From Sarcocystis neurona (taxonomy: Eukaryota; Apicomplexa; Conoidasida; Eucoccidiorida; Sarcocystidae), in assembly GCA_000727475.1 (NCBI GenBank), contig KL647288.1:6165414-6229413 (forward strand): DNA of 64,000 nt, written 5' to 3'. Every line of letters starts with the position of its first letter. The stretch's first letter is position 1. Position numbers and translations under genes: made by a program. Below the pieces are notes generated by a model. The model saw nothing but the letters and a program-made list of their open reading frames with translations, searched no databases and was not told the origin of the DNA. Shown here in pieces: positions 1-12,301 of this stretch.

Positions 1-3000
1 TCGTCAGCCTTGAAAGCTACACGGCTACCGCTTGCGTGTGTCTCTCGATCACTCGTACCATCTTGTGCTTCTGTGTCACTGCGGAGATCACTACTATCTC
101 TTCCGGCGAACCCAGCGATTTCTTCCCTGCGACAGCCGAAACTCACTCTTCCCGCACCACTGCTCTCACTGTTAGTCTCTTCGTTACCCGCCCCGTTGCT
201 GAAACTATACAACTCTTTACGGTCGTACGTCCCGAACATCCGCTTACTGCCGCTACTGCTATTACTATCACCAGTATGGGAAAGAGGTGGTTGCTGTTTA
301 GTGCCGCTGAAGTTCAAAATCTGGCCTGCGGCGTTGCTGCCCATCTCTCTCTCTGCGCTGCTCCAACTGGATTCATGCGCTTCACCACTGCCCCGCCTGC
401 TGCTCAAATATGGCTTTGTGGCGGTGTTACTACTGATTTCTTCGTCACTCCCACTATCCCCATATTCTTCGTTTTTTTTGTGGCTGCTGGTGCTGCTAAT
501 TTCACCTTCACCTAGGTTGCTCTCACATTCTTGCTTTTCACTACTGTGTGAGTTGCGTCGTGTACGCGCCCCGAGCCCACTGTGGATGCTGCGAGTTCTA
601 ACGGGCGTGTTCTCGGCACAGCAAGCATCTCCCTGTTCCTTTCTGTTGCTGCTCGTCGCCTTAACGAGCAGCTTCAGTTCTCTTTTCCGTCGCTCAATGG
701 CTTCGTGCGCCTTGGAGTACCCATATATCTCCGGATCTGTTTCCTCCGTTTCTGCGTCGGCCTCCGCTCGTGTTAGCAGTCGTGGAGGTGGAGCTTTTCC
801 AAAATTAATACACGCCGGGCCGAGTGCTGAAGCAAGGGCGCCAATTTTCGATGAGGCGTGCGCACTTACTGTCGGTGATTGTTCCCCTCCTGAATGCCGT
901 ACTTCACGCTGTGGTGTTCCTGCTGCTGACTCTGTAGTTTCAATACGTAAGGCCGCCTCAGCACCACTGCGGCCCGCAGCTTTGCGTCCACCTACTCTTG
1001 ACTTTGGCTCCACCGTTGAAACATCTACTGGTGCTTCTCTCTTCCACGCAACTGATGCGTAGTGTCCTTGCGTTCGATCACTTCCGCCTTCCAGTGCCCT
1101 GTCGTTTCCTGATGTGCTAGATTCTTGCCTGCTGCTGCCTCTTTCACCAGAACGAAGACCGCCTGAGGCATCTCTTGCGCGGCTGCCTGTGCAGCCTCCA
1201 TCGCTTCTACGTGCCGCCTCAGCAGTCGACGTTGCAACCGGTGCTATCGCTTCCGCAGGTGTGTCGACGCGTCTGTGCGGTGCAGTGGTGGGAAACTCGT
1301 CTGCACTGGTGTGGCTTTCACCTCTCTTGAGCGCTCCTTCCGCCTTCGCAACCCAGTACGGTTTGCCGTATCTCCCTACGATATCAACGGAACCGAGGAG
1401 TTCTCTCGCACTTCTTACATTCGTCGAACTTACGATAGTGATAGGCGCAGCAGCTCGTGGGGAGGCTGTTGCACCAGCGGTCAACAAGCGTTGGTACTGC
1501 TCTTTTAAACACTTCACCGGTGTTCTTGCCGTGGCACTGGCCGTGGCGCTATCACCTTGTTGGTTGATTGAGGACTCACCCAGCCGCCCGTCCTGCTCCG
1601 GCAATCTTGCGGGCGTTTTCGCTGCCACCGGCGTTGAGGCTGTCGTGGCTACAGGCTGGCAGGGCAGAGGCCCTTTGTTTTCTTCGAGTAACTTGCGCCG
1701 CTCGTACTGGGCCCTCAACAGCTTCGTTGCCTCTACAGGCTGAAGCACTGTCTGCTGTCGCTGCTGCTGTACATGTTGCGGCTGATGTGTCTGTTGCTGC
1801 CGCCCCTCTTTAAGCGGCCTCTCCCGGCGTTCAAACTTTTTCCTCAGCGACGTGACCGTTGAGCATTCCCCACCGTGCACTGTTATTACGTTCTTACGCA
1901 TTCGATCGCCAGTATCCTTCAAAGAAGCATTGCTTTTGCAAGTCGCGGGTGCTGATGTCGTCTCGCTTTTCACTGCAACTTCTGTGGCGGGTGGGGATCC
2001 CTCAAAAACGACAACTATTTCTGGACTGTACCCGAAGTCTTGTCTTTCTGTAAATCCACCTACTGCTTCGCTAAACGTAGAGTCCTCCTTAAGTTTACTT
2101 CCTGCTGCGTTTGCTAACGCAGGAGGGGTTTGTCCAGCGGCCTCCTGCGCTAACTGAAGTTTGTCCCGTTGTCTCCTCCTCCACGTAGGCTCGGGTTTAT
2201 CCTCTTCAACGCGTATGGAAGTTGTCGACAGTGCACGATTGCTGGCCGGCGGCTGCGTCCGCACACTGCCAATGCTGCTTCTGCTCGTACTACTCTCGTA
2301 CCTTTCCCTAAGCCTCTCAACTACAGAGCCCTTTCTGAAAACTAAATTCCTGCATCCACCCCCTTGCTCAGCTGCTACTAATGTCGTTTCTTTTGCCATT
2401 TGTTCTCCTTTCAATTGTACAGGATCTCTCTCCTTAAAAAGCAGCGGCTTCGGTGGTGAGTGTCGCTCGCTATCGTCGGGCCGTCTCTGTTCGAACAGCT
2501 GCCTGCGACTTGATACTAAGGACCTCCCGCGGTCCTGGGAATACGACGACGTCAGTTGTTCAACATCCGTGCGCACTTTCGAAGATGGATCGCGACGTAT
2601 TTTACCTGTCAGCTTCTCCGCTTTTGCTAGCGGCATCGAATTCTGTTCAAGACTGTCTTTACCCGACTGCTCTGACGAGATCTGCAATATATCACTTCCG
2701 GTTGTTCCTGAGTCCCCTCTCACACTGCTGCCACTTACTGCATGTGCCCCTACTGCAGTAAAACCTCCTTCGCCAACGGGACGCCTGCGGTTGTCTCTTT
2801 CCACCGTCAAGACAGATTCCACTTTTCGCGATTTCTCCGCTACTTCCTGTGGCTCGCACGTCTCGTCTGCCGACGTTTCTTCATGATAGGGTCTTTCTCT
2901 AGACAGCTCGGCCTTTATGTGAGCAGGACGAGAAGTGGTGGCCTCGTCGGTACCACCAAGACCGCAACTAACACATTGCTGATTTGCAGCAACGGCAGCA

Positions 3001-3989
3001 ATATGAGATGGTTTGGCCTCTCCACTACCTGCGGGTCCGTGTTTTCGAGCGGGGGGAGTGGGCAACTTCAGCTGCTGGGTATCCTCGCCTTTTAAAGACC
3101 CCTCCTTTCCTACAAGTGTCCCAGCAGCCTCGGTGCGCACATGTAATTTCTCCGGCTCTACGCACGCAGTGGCAACACCGTTTGCAGTGTGCTCTCCTTC
3201 TCCGTTCCGAGCCAATTTAGGGTCTTCTCCAGTTACAGCAACGGCTAAACGGACCCGTCTGGCGGAGGCAGTGGTGATCATAACCGTCTCCTCCTCGCAC
3301 CTGCAGGAACTCTTGGCATCGTTTCCCTTGGGAATGTCGAGCTGCATTTCTGTGTGGCATTTCACGGCGGACTCATTCGAATCTGACACTGGTGAAGAGG
3401 CGACGTTGGTATATCCGTCGGCACTGCTGTCGCTTACGGTGCACGGTTTCGTTTTTCGGAGGGCAGGCGCTTGCCGTGTCTCGAGGTTCACTTCTGTAGA
3501 TATGTTACCAGCGAACCCCCTCTCTTTTCCGTAGTCATTTTCTTCATCTGTGTGCGCCTCCTCTTGTTCCACCTCTTCACCGCGACCTTCGTTCTCTTCT
3601 TTGTTTGCCACATCCTGCTGTGCGTGCCCTTCCGCTTCGGATCTCCCTTCGCTGTTTTGGCCTTTCTCGGTCTGCACCACTCGCACATCAAAGCTGCTTT
3701 CTGCCGCTCCATCAGACGCTTTGCTGACAAAGTTTGGCTGTTTCTCGGCCCGGCTCGAACACGAACTCGAGCGTCTGGTTCTCTCTTGATGACTTCTTTG
3801 TGCCCGTTTGGTGCCATTCTTTGACGCTGCGCGCGGCAGCACGATATCGAAGAGTCCCACTTCTTCACTGCTTCTTCCGTCGGATTCGCCTGCTTTATCG
3901 TAGCCACTGCTGCCAACCAGTGCATCCTGTTCAGGATACACGGAAGTGTCTGAAGCCAAATGATCAGACGAGGACGGCAAAGCGGACAT
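1..3989 (-). CDS. Large Ser/Glu-rich protein with recurring VxxLRxxYE motif (3'-partial)
   Basis: The minus strand is open without a stop from an ATG at 3989 to the window edge (1,329 codons). An in-frame TAG lies just upstream (near 4060) with no other ATG between, so this start is well supported. The product is hydrophilic and probably disordered: Ser, Glu, Arg, Gln and Gly dominate, and there is no signal peptide or membrane segment. A short amphipathic motif, V-x-x-L-R-x-x-[Y/F]-E-x-R, recurs at about residues 492-503, 557-565, 712-722, 755-766 and 825-835, with a weaker copy near 477. Residues beyond 1000 are acidic/Ser-rich with runs such as SSS and EE. I do not recognise the family. 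Such proteins in coccidians are often cytoskeletal or nuclear scaffolds, but that is only a guess. The many plus-strand open frames across this interval are antisense shadows. The 3' end lies outside the window. Confidence 0.85.
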   Translation of the reverse strand, partial: MSALPSSSDHLASDTSVYPEQDALVGSSGYDKAGESDGRSSEEVGLFDIVLPRAASKNGTKRAQRSHQERTRRSSSCSSRAEKQPNFVSKASDGAAESSFDVRVVQTEKGQNSEGRSEAEGHAQQDVANKEENEGRGEEVEQEEAHTDEENDYGKERGFAGNISTEVNLETRQAPALRKTKPCTVSDSSADGYTNVASSPVSDSNESAVKCHTEMQLDIPKGNDAKSSCRCEEETVMITTASARRVRLAVAVTGEDPKLARNGEGEHTANGVATACVEPEKLHVRTEAAGTLVGKEGSLKGEDTQQLKLPTPPARKHGPAGSGEAKPSHIAAVAANQQCVSCGLGGTDEATTSRPAHIKAELSRERPYHEETSADETCEPQEVAEKSRKVESVLTVERDNRRRPVGEGGFTAVGAHAVSGSSVRGDSGTTGSDILQISSEQSGKDSLEQNSMPLAKAEKLTGKIRRDPSSKVRTDVEQLTSSYSQDRGRSLVSSRRQLFEQRRPDDSERHSPPKPLLFKERDPVQLKGEQMAKETTLVAAEQGGGCRNLVFRKGSVVERLRERYESSTSRSSIGSVRTQPPASNRALSTTSIRVEEDKPEPTWRRRQRDKLQLAQEAAGQTPPALANAAGSKLKEDSTFSEAVGGFTERQDFGYSPEIVVVFEGSPPATEVAVKSETTSAPATCKSNASLKDTGDRMRKNVITVHGGECSTVTSLRKKFERRERPLKEGRQQQTHQPQHVQQQRQQTVLQPVEATKLLRAQYERRKLLEENKGPLPCQPVATTASTPVAAKTPARLPEQDGRLGESSINQQGDSATASATARTPVKCLKEQYQRLLTAGATASPRAAAPITIVSSTNVRSARELLGSVDIVGRYGKPYWVAKAEGALKRGESHTSADEFPTTAPHRRVDTPAEAIAPVATSTAEAARRSDGGCTGSRARDASGGLRSGERGSSRQESSTSGNDRALEGGSDRTQGHYASVAWKREAPVDVSTVEPKSRVGGRKAAGRSGAEAALRIETTESAAGTPQREVRHSGGEQSPTVSAHASSKIGALASALGPACINFGKAPPPRLLTRAEADAETEETDPEIYGYSKAHEAIERRKRELKLLVKATSSNRKEQGDACCAENTPVRTRSIHSGLGARTRRNSHSSEKQECESNLGEGEISSTSSHKKNEEYGDSGSDEEISSNTATKPYLSSRRGSGEAHESSWSSAEREMGSNAAGQILNFSGTKQQPPLSHTGDSNSSSGSKRMFGTYDRKELYSFSNGAGNEETNSESSGAGRVSFGCRREEIAGFAGRDSSDLRSDTEAQDGTSDRETHASGSRVAFKAD

Positions 3990-6779
3990 TCTAGAAACAC
4001 CAGTGCAACAAGGATACCAAGCGTAGTCACATGGCACGCTGCGGGGGCAGCCTTGTCCCTAAGCGTCCAAACGCGCGTTTGAGGATACAAATAAACATAC
4101 CTACACGCCATACACTTGCAGGTTTGTGTACGCAGCACGTAATACCCATCACATGGAGACGACTACGTTCACGTTTACACGCGCTTCATGTACAGGGGGG
4201 CGACACAGTTCGAATGATAACCTCAGAAGCAGAGCTGGGGTGCAGCTGAATGCACGATGGTGCACATGCCCCGCGGATGCGGATACATCTCATACCCAGC
4301 AGACACGCGGCTCCTGCATATGTGTCCGCCATTCGTTACTGTATCCCGCGTCGAACGCGGGTAAAATGCCTGTTTGACTGGGGTGAGATTTAAGCTCAAG
4401 CACTTCGGTGGAACGTGGAGGCCACGATGACACTACGGCAGTATTCCCTCCGTACAGATGATGGAGGTTCAACATGCTAGCACACCTTGTGGAAAGTGTC
4501 AGCACTGTTCTGTCTGCGAGGTAGCGAACACGGATTTAAGCGGCGTCCGGGAGAAACGTAATATTTGACAGATGCACGTTGGAACACATTATGTGGCAAA
4601 CTGTGTGTGCACGCACATCGCATGCATACCAGAATGCAGGAATATCAGCCTACCACTTCATTATGTATGCACCAGCTTTATTACACACATGCGGAATGGA
4701 GTGCCACTCACCGGCAACGCAATATCTCTATAGTGAAACTATCGCAGGAAACGGGGCGTCAGGTGTTGTATCGTGACGCTCAGCGCGGCGTAAATGCTCG
4801 AGGATTTGGGGAACACAGATGCTTGAGGGATTTTTTAGAGAAGGAATTGTTGTGAAGGACCAACTGTGCTTGATGAACGTCTGTATCCATTGAGGACATG
4901 CGTCTTTTGGAAGTGGACTGCGTGAGTCGGCAGGATCGCACAGTGCATCGACGTGTATGTACAGCGTAAGGTTATCGATGCAGATTACATACAGGCGTTC
5001 AAATCATATACGAAAAAGGTCGGTCCGTCTTATTCATCACGAAAGTGATACAAACGATCCGCTAGTCAAAAATGATAGCTGGGCAGTAGGCAGGACAACG
5101 CTACAGCGAGACAGCCAATGGCTTCTCCCCTGCGCGCCACCGGCTGGTGGGAAGCTCAAACCATAGCGTGTCGAGGAGCATCGACACACACCGTTTAAAG
5201 TACGAGCGTGCATGAGATGTATTTCGAAAATTGATGAACTCCTGAAGCGTACGAGCAAGAAGGTATTTATCAATTTGTCAAAGCGTTGACTCGGGGGCTC
5301 GGTCGTTGCCAAAGTCATGTGACGAATCGAAGCGGTCAAACAAATCACGCAGTGCGCGCATGCGTTCTGCAGTGGCACCTGTAACGTCAGTGGTGAGTAA
5401 AGGGCACCACAGAACCACTACAAACTTCCTGAGCCCGTCCGCTTCGACGCCGGCGGGTACACAGGCTGTACAATCACATCATGTGCAGTTCGCTTTACCA
5501 TTGTTAACAAGCGTCGTGTGGGCCCCCAAATCACAAAAACCACCATATATCTGCGGCTTTGTACACCTAAGGAGTCCACATGTTTGTTAGCGTGCTGTTT
5601 CACAAAGTGGTTGGTCTCTGTGGCCGTGGCGGCCATGCGGAAAATTCGCCGTGCCACTCTGAGCGCACCGCAGTACTACTTCGTATGCACTGTGGCTGAT
5701 CCCTCTCGTAATCATCTGGAAGTGAATAAATGACGTGCCGGTTGGGGGGGGTACACAGTCTCACTCGCGTAGCATCAGTGAACAATGATAGCAGGCCCTC
5801 ACACATCCACGCCTACTCGTGTGTCCACAAACGCGCCCTGGACCACGCAGGTGTCGTTCCGTGGTTGTACACCTGCAGCCTATGCTGCGTGTGAGTTACA
5901 GAGTCAGTACACTTACACTTACAGGGCACACGCATGTACACCTGCGTGCGTACGTGCATCTCTACGCTCTGTGTGGGCGGCGGTGTGTAAGCGTCAACAC
6001 ACAAACATGTATCCTTACTAAGGCGTATCTATGTGTAGTGTTCCCCGTGGAACCAGGCATGTGCTGAATTAAGCATACGTTGCACAACTACGACGGAGGA
6101 ATGCATAGCGTACACGGAGGCGAATATGGAAACATGTTTACACGACGGGCGACTGCCCCCTCTTGCTTAGACCATTATGCGCCTTCGGAGTAAGATTCTG
6201 TCTCCATCAGCTTTTAATGAATGAACGTTACGTGCCAACAGCTCCTCTAGCACGCTCGGCTTGCGTGCCGGAGTATGTGAATTTGTGCGAGAGCGCGACA
6301 GACAACTGCATCGATAGCACAAGAAACGCACACTACTGAAACCGGACGCAGCTGACCAACCTTCTGCTGTCACGCGTGCGAATATGGAGAACAGAACCAA
6401 GTCTTGCAGTTCAGTGTAGTCCTGTGTGCAGGCGTGAATTATACTCGTGCCTCGTCTTTGCGTATCTGTTGCAACTGTATTGAGATCGCGAACTGTAAGC
6501 CGAAATTGTCACCTGGGTGTGCGTACACGAAGGGAGGCAACTATGAAGCACGCTGTCAACGAGAAAAGGCCGTGTCTCTTGATAAGTCGTAGCCGTCTGA
6601 CCGTGACATACGGACGCCCTTTACAATATAGTAACCCGTTTCTCGTGGCTCCCCATCTATCCTGACAACCTCAAATGTTAGCAGGGTGTACGTATACCGC
6701 AAACTGCGACCGCGTCGACCTCCAAGCGTCGGAGTGAAGCAGTGTCATTTTTTTCGCCTTTGCAGTTGGGTGTTCAGGA
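3990..6779. other. Intergenic, no gene recognised
   Basis: Only short open frames with no convincing composition or splice signals. Probably holds the divergent promoters of the large minus-strand gene and the plus-strand transporter. Pyrimidine/purine alternating ACGT-type words are common around 5880-6030. Confidence 0.5.
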
Positions 6780-9408
6780 ATGGAAGGTCTTCGCGCCCTT
6801 TTGCGGGCTCCTCGAGAGCTTGTAATGTGCCTTGCATGCGAATACGCAGACTCTTTCAGCAGTTTCGCCCTGGATTATGTTTTTGTTCTGTATCTCACAG
6901 CCGAATTCGGCTTCTCCGACACCGCAGCCGGCTGGCTTTACGGCCTGTACGGGTTGATGGTGCTAATCTACGGTGTTATTCTTGGTCCGGTGATCGACAA
7001 TCTTAAAGTGAAGCGGACACTCATCGTAGGCTCTACCCTTGCTACGATTGCAAGGCTCTCTCTTATTTTCGTTACAAAAGCAGCCGTGCTGTTGGGTGTT
7101 TTACTTGTTGTTTTGCCTATCGGAGTGGGAATGACAAGTAACGTCCTCAAGCTCAGCATTAGAAGGTATACTACAAAAGCAAACCGTTCCGTCGCATTTA
7201 ATTGCTCGTGAGCTTTCTGTTACGTCAGCGGTGTTGCTGGATAAAGTGTATGCCTTTACACGTTCAGATATATGACAATAAATTACGCAGCTCTGGCTTC
7301 CGCCATCTTGCTGACTTTTTCCCGAGTTCTCGTTCCCGGCGGTGCACAGTATTTCCGAACGTATCTGCTGCTGGCTTTCGGCTGCTGCATCTGGCAAGTA
7401 GTTTTGGCGTGCTGCCTGCGGGAAATTGTGGTCGACGAGGACACGGAGACCCTCGTGGAATCTTCATATAGTCGCTCGCATTTCCTTCAGGTAGGCCCAC
7501 CAGTGACAAATAGATTTCTCTGCACGGGAGCAACACCCGCCACCACAGTCACCTACCGAAGCGACGCTACCAGACTAATGGCGTCTTAGTCTAATAGCGC
7601 ACAGTACGCGATCATCTAGGTGTGTGTCCCGCAGACGGGTACCTGCTGCGGAGGTGACCGATCGTGTTAACTTGGTGGCACGACTGAAACTATATATTGA
7701 TTGTGGCGGAATCTGACCAAGTCGGACGAGTACATCTAGCTCATAACTCTTTTTATATAGTAGACCTTAGATGAGGTCTGCAGGTGCACAAGCTTCTGGA
7801 GATTCGTTGGTATATCCTTCCTCGTCTGCACTGGTATGTATCATCAAAGCTGATTCTGCGGAAGACAATTTTTCGTACACGGTGTCACCAGGGGTTGGCA
7901 CATGTTTGAGGTGAAACATCGTCAATGCTCACGACGTCTGTCGCCTGGGGTGAAACGGACCTGGATGATAACTCACCGTTCATCAGGCATTTCGGCAGCA
8001 CCTTCCCGAAAACGTACACAAGAAGTTAGAACGGCTCCTGCACTTTTACCGTAGCTTACCTGATAATGTATTAATTGCAGGAAACGGAGCTGCGGCACCA
8101 TTTGAACTAATCCTTTCTGTGAATCCTCTCATGATCCTGCTGCTAATGCCTTTCGTGTCTCTCTTGCAACTTGAGCGACGCATGTCTCCCTATGAACAGT
8201 TGATTCTGGTAAGCGCCATCTGCTTCTCCTGGTTCTTCAACAGTTTCGACATCTATGTGCATCGTAACAGGGGACGTCGATATCCGCCCTTTCAGTGTTC
8301 ATTATGGTATGGCAAGCAAGAGCAAAGACGTCCGTCCTTCGCCAGACGACAAATTTCGCAATTGTCACTGCTTTCACCCCAAAACAGGGAATATCTCTCT
8401 CAGCATTGCCAGCCGCTGTAGCCGTGGGCATTTTTACATTGGGGGAAATGATATGGGCCCCAAGATTTCTCGAGATGTCCGTAATGGTGAGACACACAAA
8501 CGGCAGTCTTTGACGGCAGTAGCTTCGAGTAATGTGTATCTGGCGTGCACGTGGCCGCAGTACGCTGTGAAGGATGAGTTAATACCTATGTATGGATAGA
8601 CACTTGCCTGTTGTATGTCGCTGTACACGGAGAGACGTGAATGCCATGCGCACGTGAAGAACACAGCTTATTCTTCGTGTCAGGTAGGCCAAGAGGGAAA
8701 GGAAGGCACTGGTGAGCGGAACGCTCGGGCCCGGAGGAGTGTTGGAATTTCCACATAACAGTCTGAACGTAGTTATCGCCTTAACGGGGCTTCCAAAGTT
8801 CGTGGCAAGGCTTCTCGCAGGCGGGTCTTCTGGGTATTTGTTGCAAAGATACTGTAAGTTCAAGTTTTGCGTATACCCTCCATGTGAGCATGACAAGCAC
8901 CCGGTCTATGCGGATTTGTTCCTCAGGTCCTCGCATAGGAATATGCGACGGAGGAGGCAAGGTGTGGCTGATGATAGCAGCCTCTTCCGGTAAAAAACGT
9001 ATCGAAACCTTTCTACGACGACCACACGTCCTCACACAAGTGTGCCTGTCTGTATCGCCCCTCTACTTACATGCCAAATGAACCGCCGTTCAACGACAGC
9101 ATACTCTTTCAGTAGTAACGCCGCTCTCGCTAACAATTTTTGGCAAATTCCTTAATCAGAAAAACAGGCCAGAACGTTTCACTTCCTGCAGTAAGATCTA
9201 TGCGATGTCACCAGCTTATAACAAGATGCCGCTGCACCACCTAATTCCTCAGTTGAGGCTGAAATACGGCATGCTCTCACAACTACAAAAGATGCTGCCG
9301 ATAGTACAACTGCTTAAGGGTCTGCTTTGCTGGGAAGAGCGACTTCTTCCGATCACAAGTCGCGCGGTGAGCAGATGTGCTGCCTTGCATAGGTGTGTCG
9401 CTTGTTGA
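6780..9408 (+). CDS. Major facilitator superfamily transporter, about ten exons
   Basis: A membrane carrier of about 510 residues. Exons by splice phase: 6780-7207, 7268-7490, 7793-7833, 7911-8024, 8081-8263, 8404-8486, 8684-8711, 8773-8853, 8927-8989, 9113-9408. All junctions keep frame except 7490/7793, where a small exon is probably missing. Exon 1 encodes the first helices, with a typical MFS helix-2/3 loop (GPVIDNLKVKRTLIVG). Later exons give AFNCSYMTINYAALASAILL, FWRFVGISFLV, RHFGSTFPKTYTR, APFELILSVNPLMILLLMP and FTLGEMIWAPRFLEMSVMV. This order (FWRF, RHF.ATFPK, YSVNP, GE.IW.PR) is that of the POT-like MFS carriers of apicomplexans. Substrate cannot be read from sequence. The acidic/polar stretch between FWRF and RHFG (exon 7911-8024) is longer than usual. 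The start ATG at 6780 lies directly before MEGLRALLRAP; the last 90 residues are polar and cytosolic. Confidence 0.85.
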
Positions 9409-12301
9409 ACATAAGAGCCTTGCCGTCCGAAACGCTGAGAGTCACGCTAACGCCAAATAAAGAAGTCCGCTGAGAGGGGTTTAAAGAGGACATGAACTCC
9501 TCAAGTCTGCTCACGCTACTGCGGAATCTTACGCGGGCCACATCAACTCGAATCGCTTTGTACATGCTCTTGAAGATGTTTTCCCACCATGCTGTGCACG
9601 TCAGCATACTGCATAACACCACAAGATGTCAAAATTGGCAGCTTGAACGTAACTCCTACAAAGGTGCTGCAAAACACGAAAGTGAATAGGCAAGGAGATG
9701 AACACAACAACTACGAAAAGAACCTGTGGCAAAGCGCCTCCCCGCACACGTCCTGAATCCCAAGAATATAGTCTGTAAAGTGGTCTCACTGCAGCAGGTG
9801 TAAAGAGGTCCTAAGGCCACAGCATTTACGCGTTCACGAACAAGCCTGGGTCAAGCACGAGTACTTCGAATCTGGGTGATTACTCTTGTTTCAATCATGA
9901 CACCTCCTGCGCCACATGTTCAGCCGTGTGCTTGACGCAAGTAGGCAACGGAGCAGCTCTGCACTTGATGACTTACACACATATGCCAGACAGACGAAGT
10001 TATGGATACATTTCTGTTCTCCAGAACTCCGCGTGCAGCACTACACAAAATACACGCGTGCAACCCAATATGCTCTCCGCGTACGTATGCATACATTCGT
10101 GTCCGTATGTGTAGCTATTTACCTGTGCTTGCAACTGTGTGCCGGGAAACACTGCAACTTTCTGCATCGTAAAGGATGCGGACTGAGCTGGGATTTTAGG
10201 AGTACGATGAGGTACGGTCACGTACATCCGCACGTGGTCGTCCGTGTACTGACTTGCCTCTATATCCATGCCACTCTCTAATTCACACAGTTACACATGT
10301 ACGGATGTAGGATGTACACAGATAAGTTCACAGACATACAGCTATATACCTGTTGGTACGTACGTGGATGCACAGACACATGTATGCAACTGCACCCTGT
10401 ACGACGTAATTCACCGCGCCAGTCTTACCTTGTTCACGCAGCGATCCAAACAGCTACTTTCTCCTGCATCAAGCGTCGCGATTTTGACATGTGGAATGCA
10501 TTTGGTCCAGCAGGAATCTTGGATTCTGCATACACCGCCGGACAACGGTCAACTTCCACGTATGACGGTGAAGCAGGCCTTACATCTGGAAGAAAGCCGT
10601 ATATCACTCCTTTACGGAAAAATGCCCCTTAACGATGCACTCGAGTAGATCACTAGGGTATGTATTTTCAGCGGCCGTAGAAGCAGCCATGTACGTCTAC
10701 GCCTGGTCGAAACGACGACGGAATGCAAATGCGTATACACCTACTGTCCGAGTTATCCAGCACACTTCCAGTTAATAGTGCTCACGCTACCAACGACGAG
10801 TCGCACGTTCCTCTAGGAAACGCAAAACACTCTCTTATACACGAGGGTGATAAAGGTGCAATAGTAATCTTGAAACTCCACAGTCGGTGCGGAGAATTCG
10901 CGAAATTGGAAATAATTCAATGTATCAGGTATAAAAAAACTCTCGATGGTCTGCAACGGTGATGCATCTTCTCGCCAATCGCCGTCCCCCCTCAAACGAG
11001 TTTCGTTCGACAGAGCACCTGCTACTTGAATGGTCAGTCGAAAAGCAGTCTCCTGCACCCCACCTCTGACTTGCACATACACGCGCGCATACCCACAGAA
11101 ACTCATAGTACGGACGCACGCAGAAGGACATACACACGTTACAGGAAAGCTTTACAAGTGGACGAATACGTACGAATTCGGACGTACACTAAGTTTAAGT
11201 GTTTAGCGGAAGGACAAAGGAGAAGTCGCGTGAATACCCATGATAACGAGCTTGCAATCAGGCGTCTGCACTGTTGAAAGATTTCTTTGTTTTGTACACG
11301 CAGTGATGACGATTGCAAGAGTGTAGGCTTCAACTCAGTATCTTCGGAATTCTGTCGCTTTTCCACCATTGACCCCGCATTGCTCGGCGATTGTACGGTA
11401 GTCATTTTCATGAAAAACCTTACACCCAGGTACAAACGTGTCCCTAAACTTTTTCACAATCGTGTGGCTGCGTGTCTGTATAACATAACGGAAGATTGTG
11501 ACGCGGAATGAGCGGACAGCTGCCTGACCTTGTACGGAAGTTGGCCACACAATCATGCTCCCTACCTGCATCTACGACATGCGGTTAGAGTAACGCTTGG
11601 TATGATACAGCTTGGAGGCAGTAACATACCTCCTTCCCTCAAAATCTGTATACATCATTGTATCTGTATATACAAAGAAGCACTGTTAAACATTTATATC
11701 GACGCCGCCTGAGCATGTATTTTGCTCTCCTCACCGCTTGTAGAGGTCGGCCATCCCCAAAATCTCCACAACAGCGGCCTGGACAGGGTCCACCCCACCA
11801 GAAGACGACATGGTGTATTTTTAAAAAAGACACTGACTAGCGGCAGCAGCAACAATTTTCAGGATTGCTGCCCGAAGCAATGCAGTAACATGAGAATCAT
11901 TCACGTCGTTGCGCCCGGGCGAGTGACCAGTATCGCGGCTAATGCGCGCATGCACAACTCGGCTCGAAGCACGTCATACCAAAATAGCGCCAAGAGTGGC
12001 AGCCACACCGCCTTGCAGGAGCACTTGGAATAACCGTATGACATGTAACTCGTAAACGGTTACGCGATGTCGACTGGGTGCTGGTAGCTGCGGTAAACTT
12101 CCTCACGATTAATAGAGATGCGTGGGCCGCGGATCACCTCTTCCCACAGCCGTCAACGTCTCGTAAAAGACGGCCCTTCATTTGGTCAGGGATTGATGGA
12201 TGCTTGCTGTTCCGTGACTTCCAGCCGCAACTTTATCTAAGTTGTATGCATCGTAGAACTGCGGCCCTCGAATCTGTAAACAGTATCGTCATCCCTACAA
12301 C
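9409..12301. other. Intergenic, no gene recognised
   Basis: Short open frames on both strands, none with recognisable protein character. AC/GT-rich alternating words (for example 10080-10400) recur. The promoter of the RRM gene presumably lies at the right end. Confidence 0.5.

Noticed and set aside
10..3534. Long plus-strand open frames (up to 350 codons), Ser/Leu/Ala/Cys-rich
   Set aside because: They lie antisense to an uninterrupted 1,329-codon minus frame that has a clean ATG and sensible hydrophilic composition.
3488..4138. 216-codon minus-strand frame, Lys/Arg-rich
   Set aside because: It overlaps the first 165 codons of the large minus gene in another register; starts upstream of that gene's ATG and has Cys/Trp-rich noise at its start.
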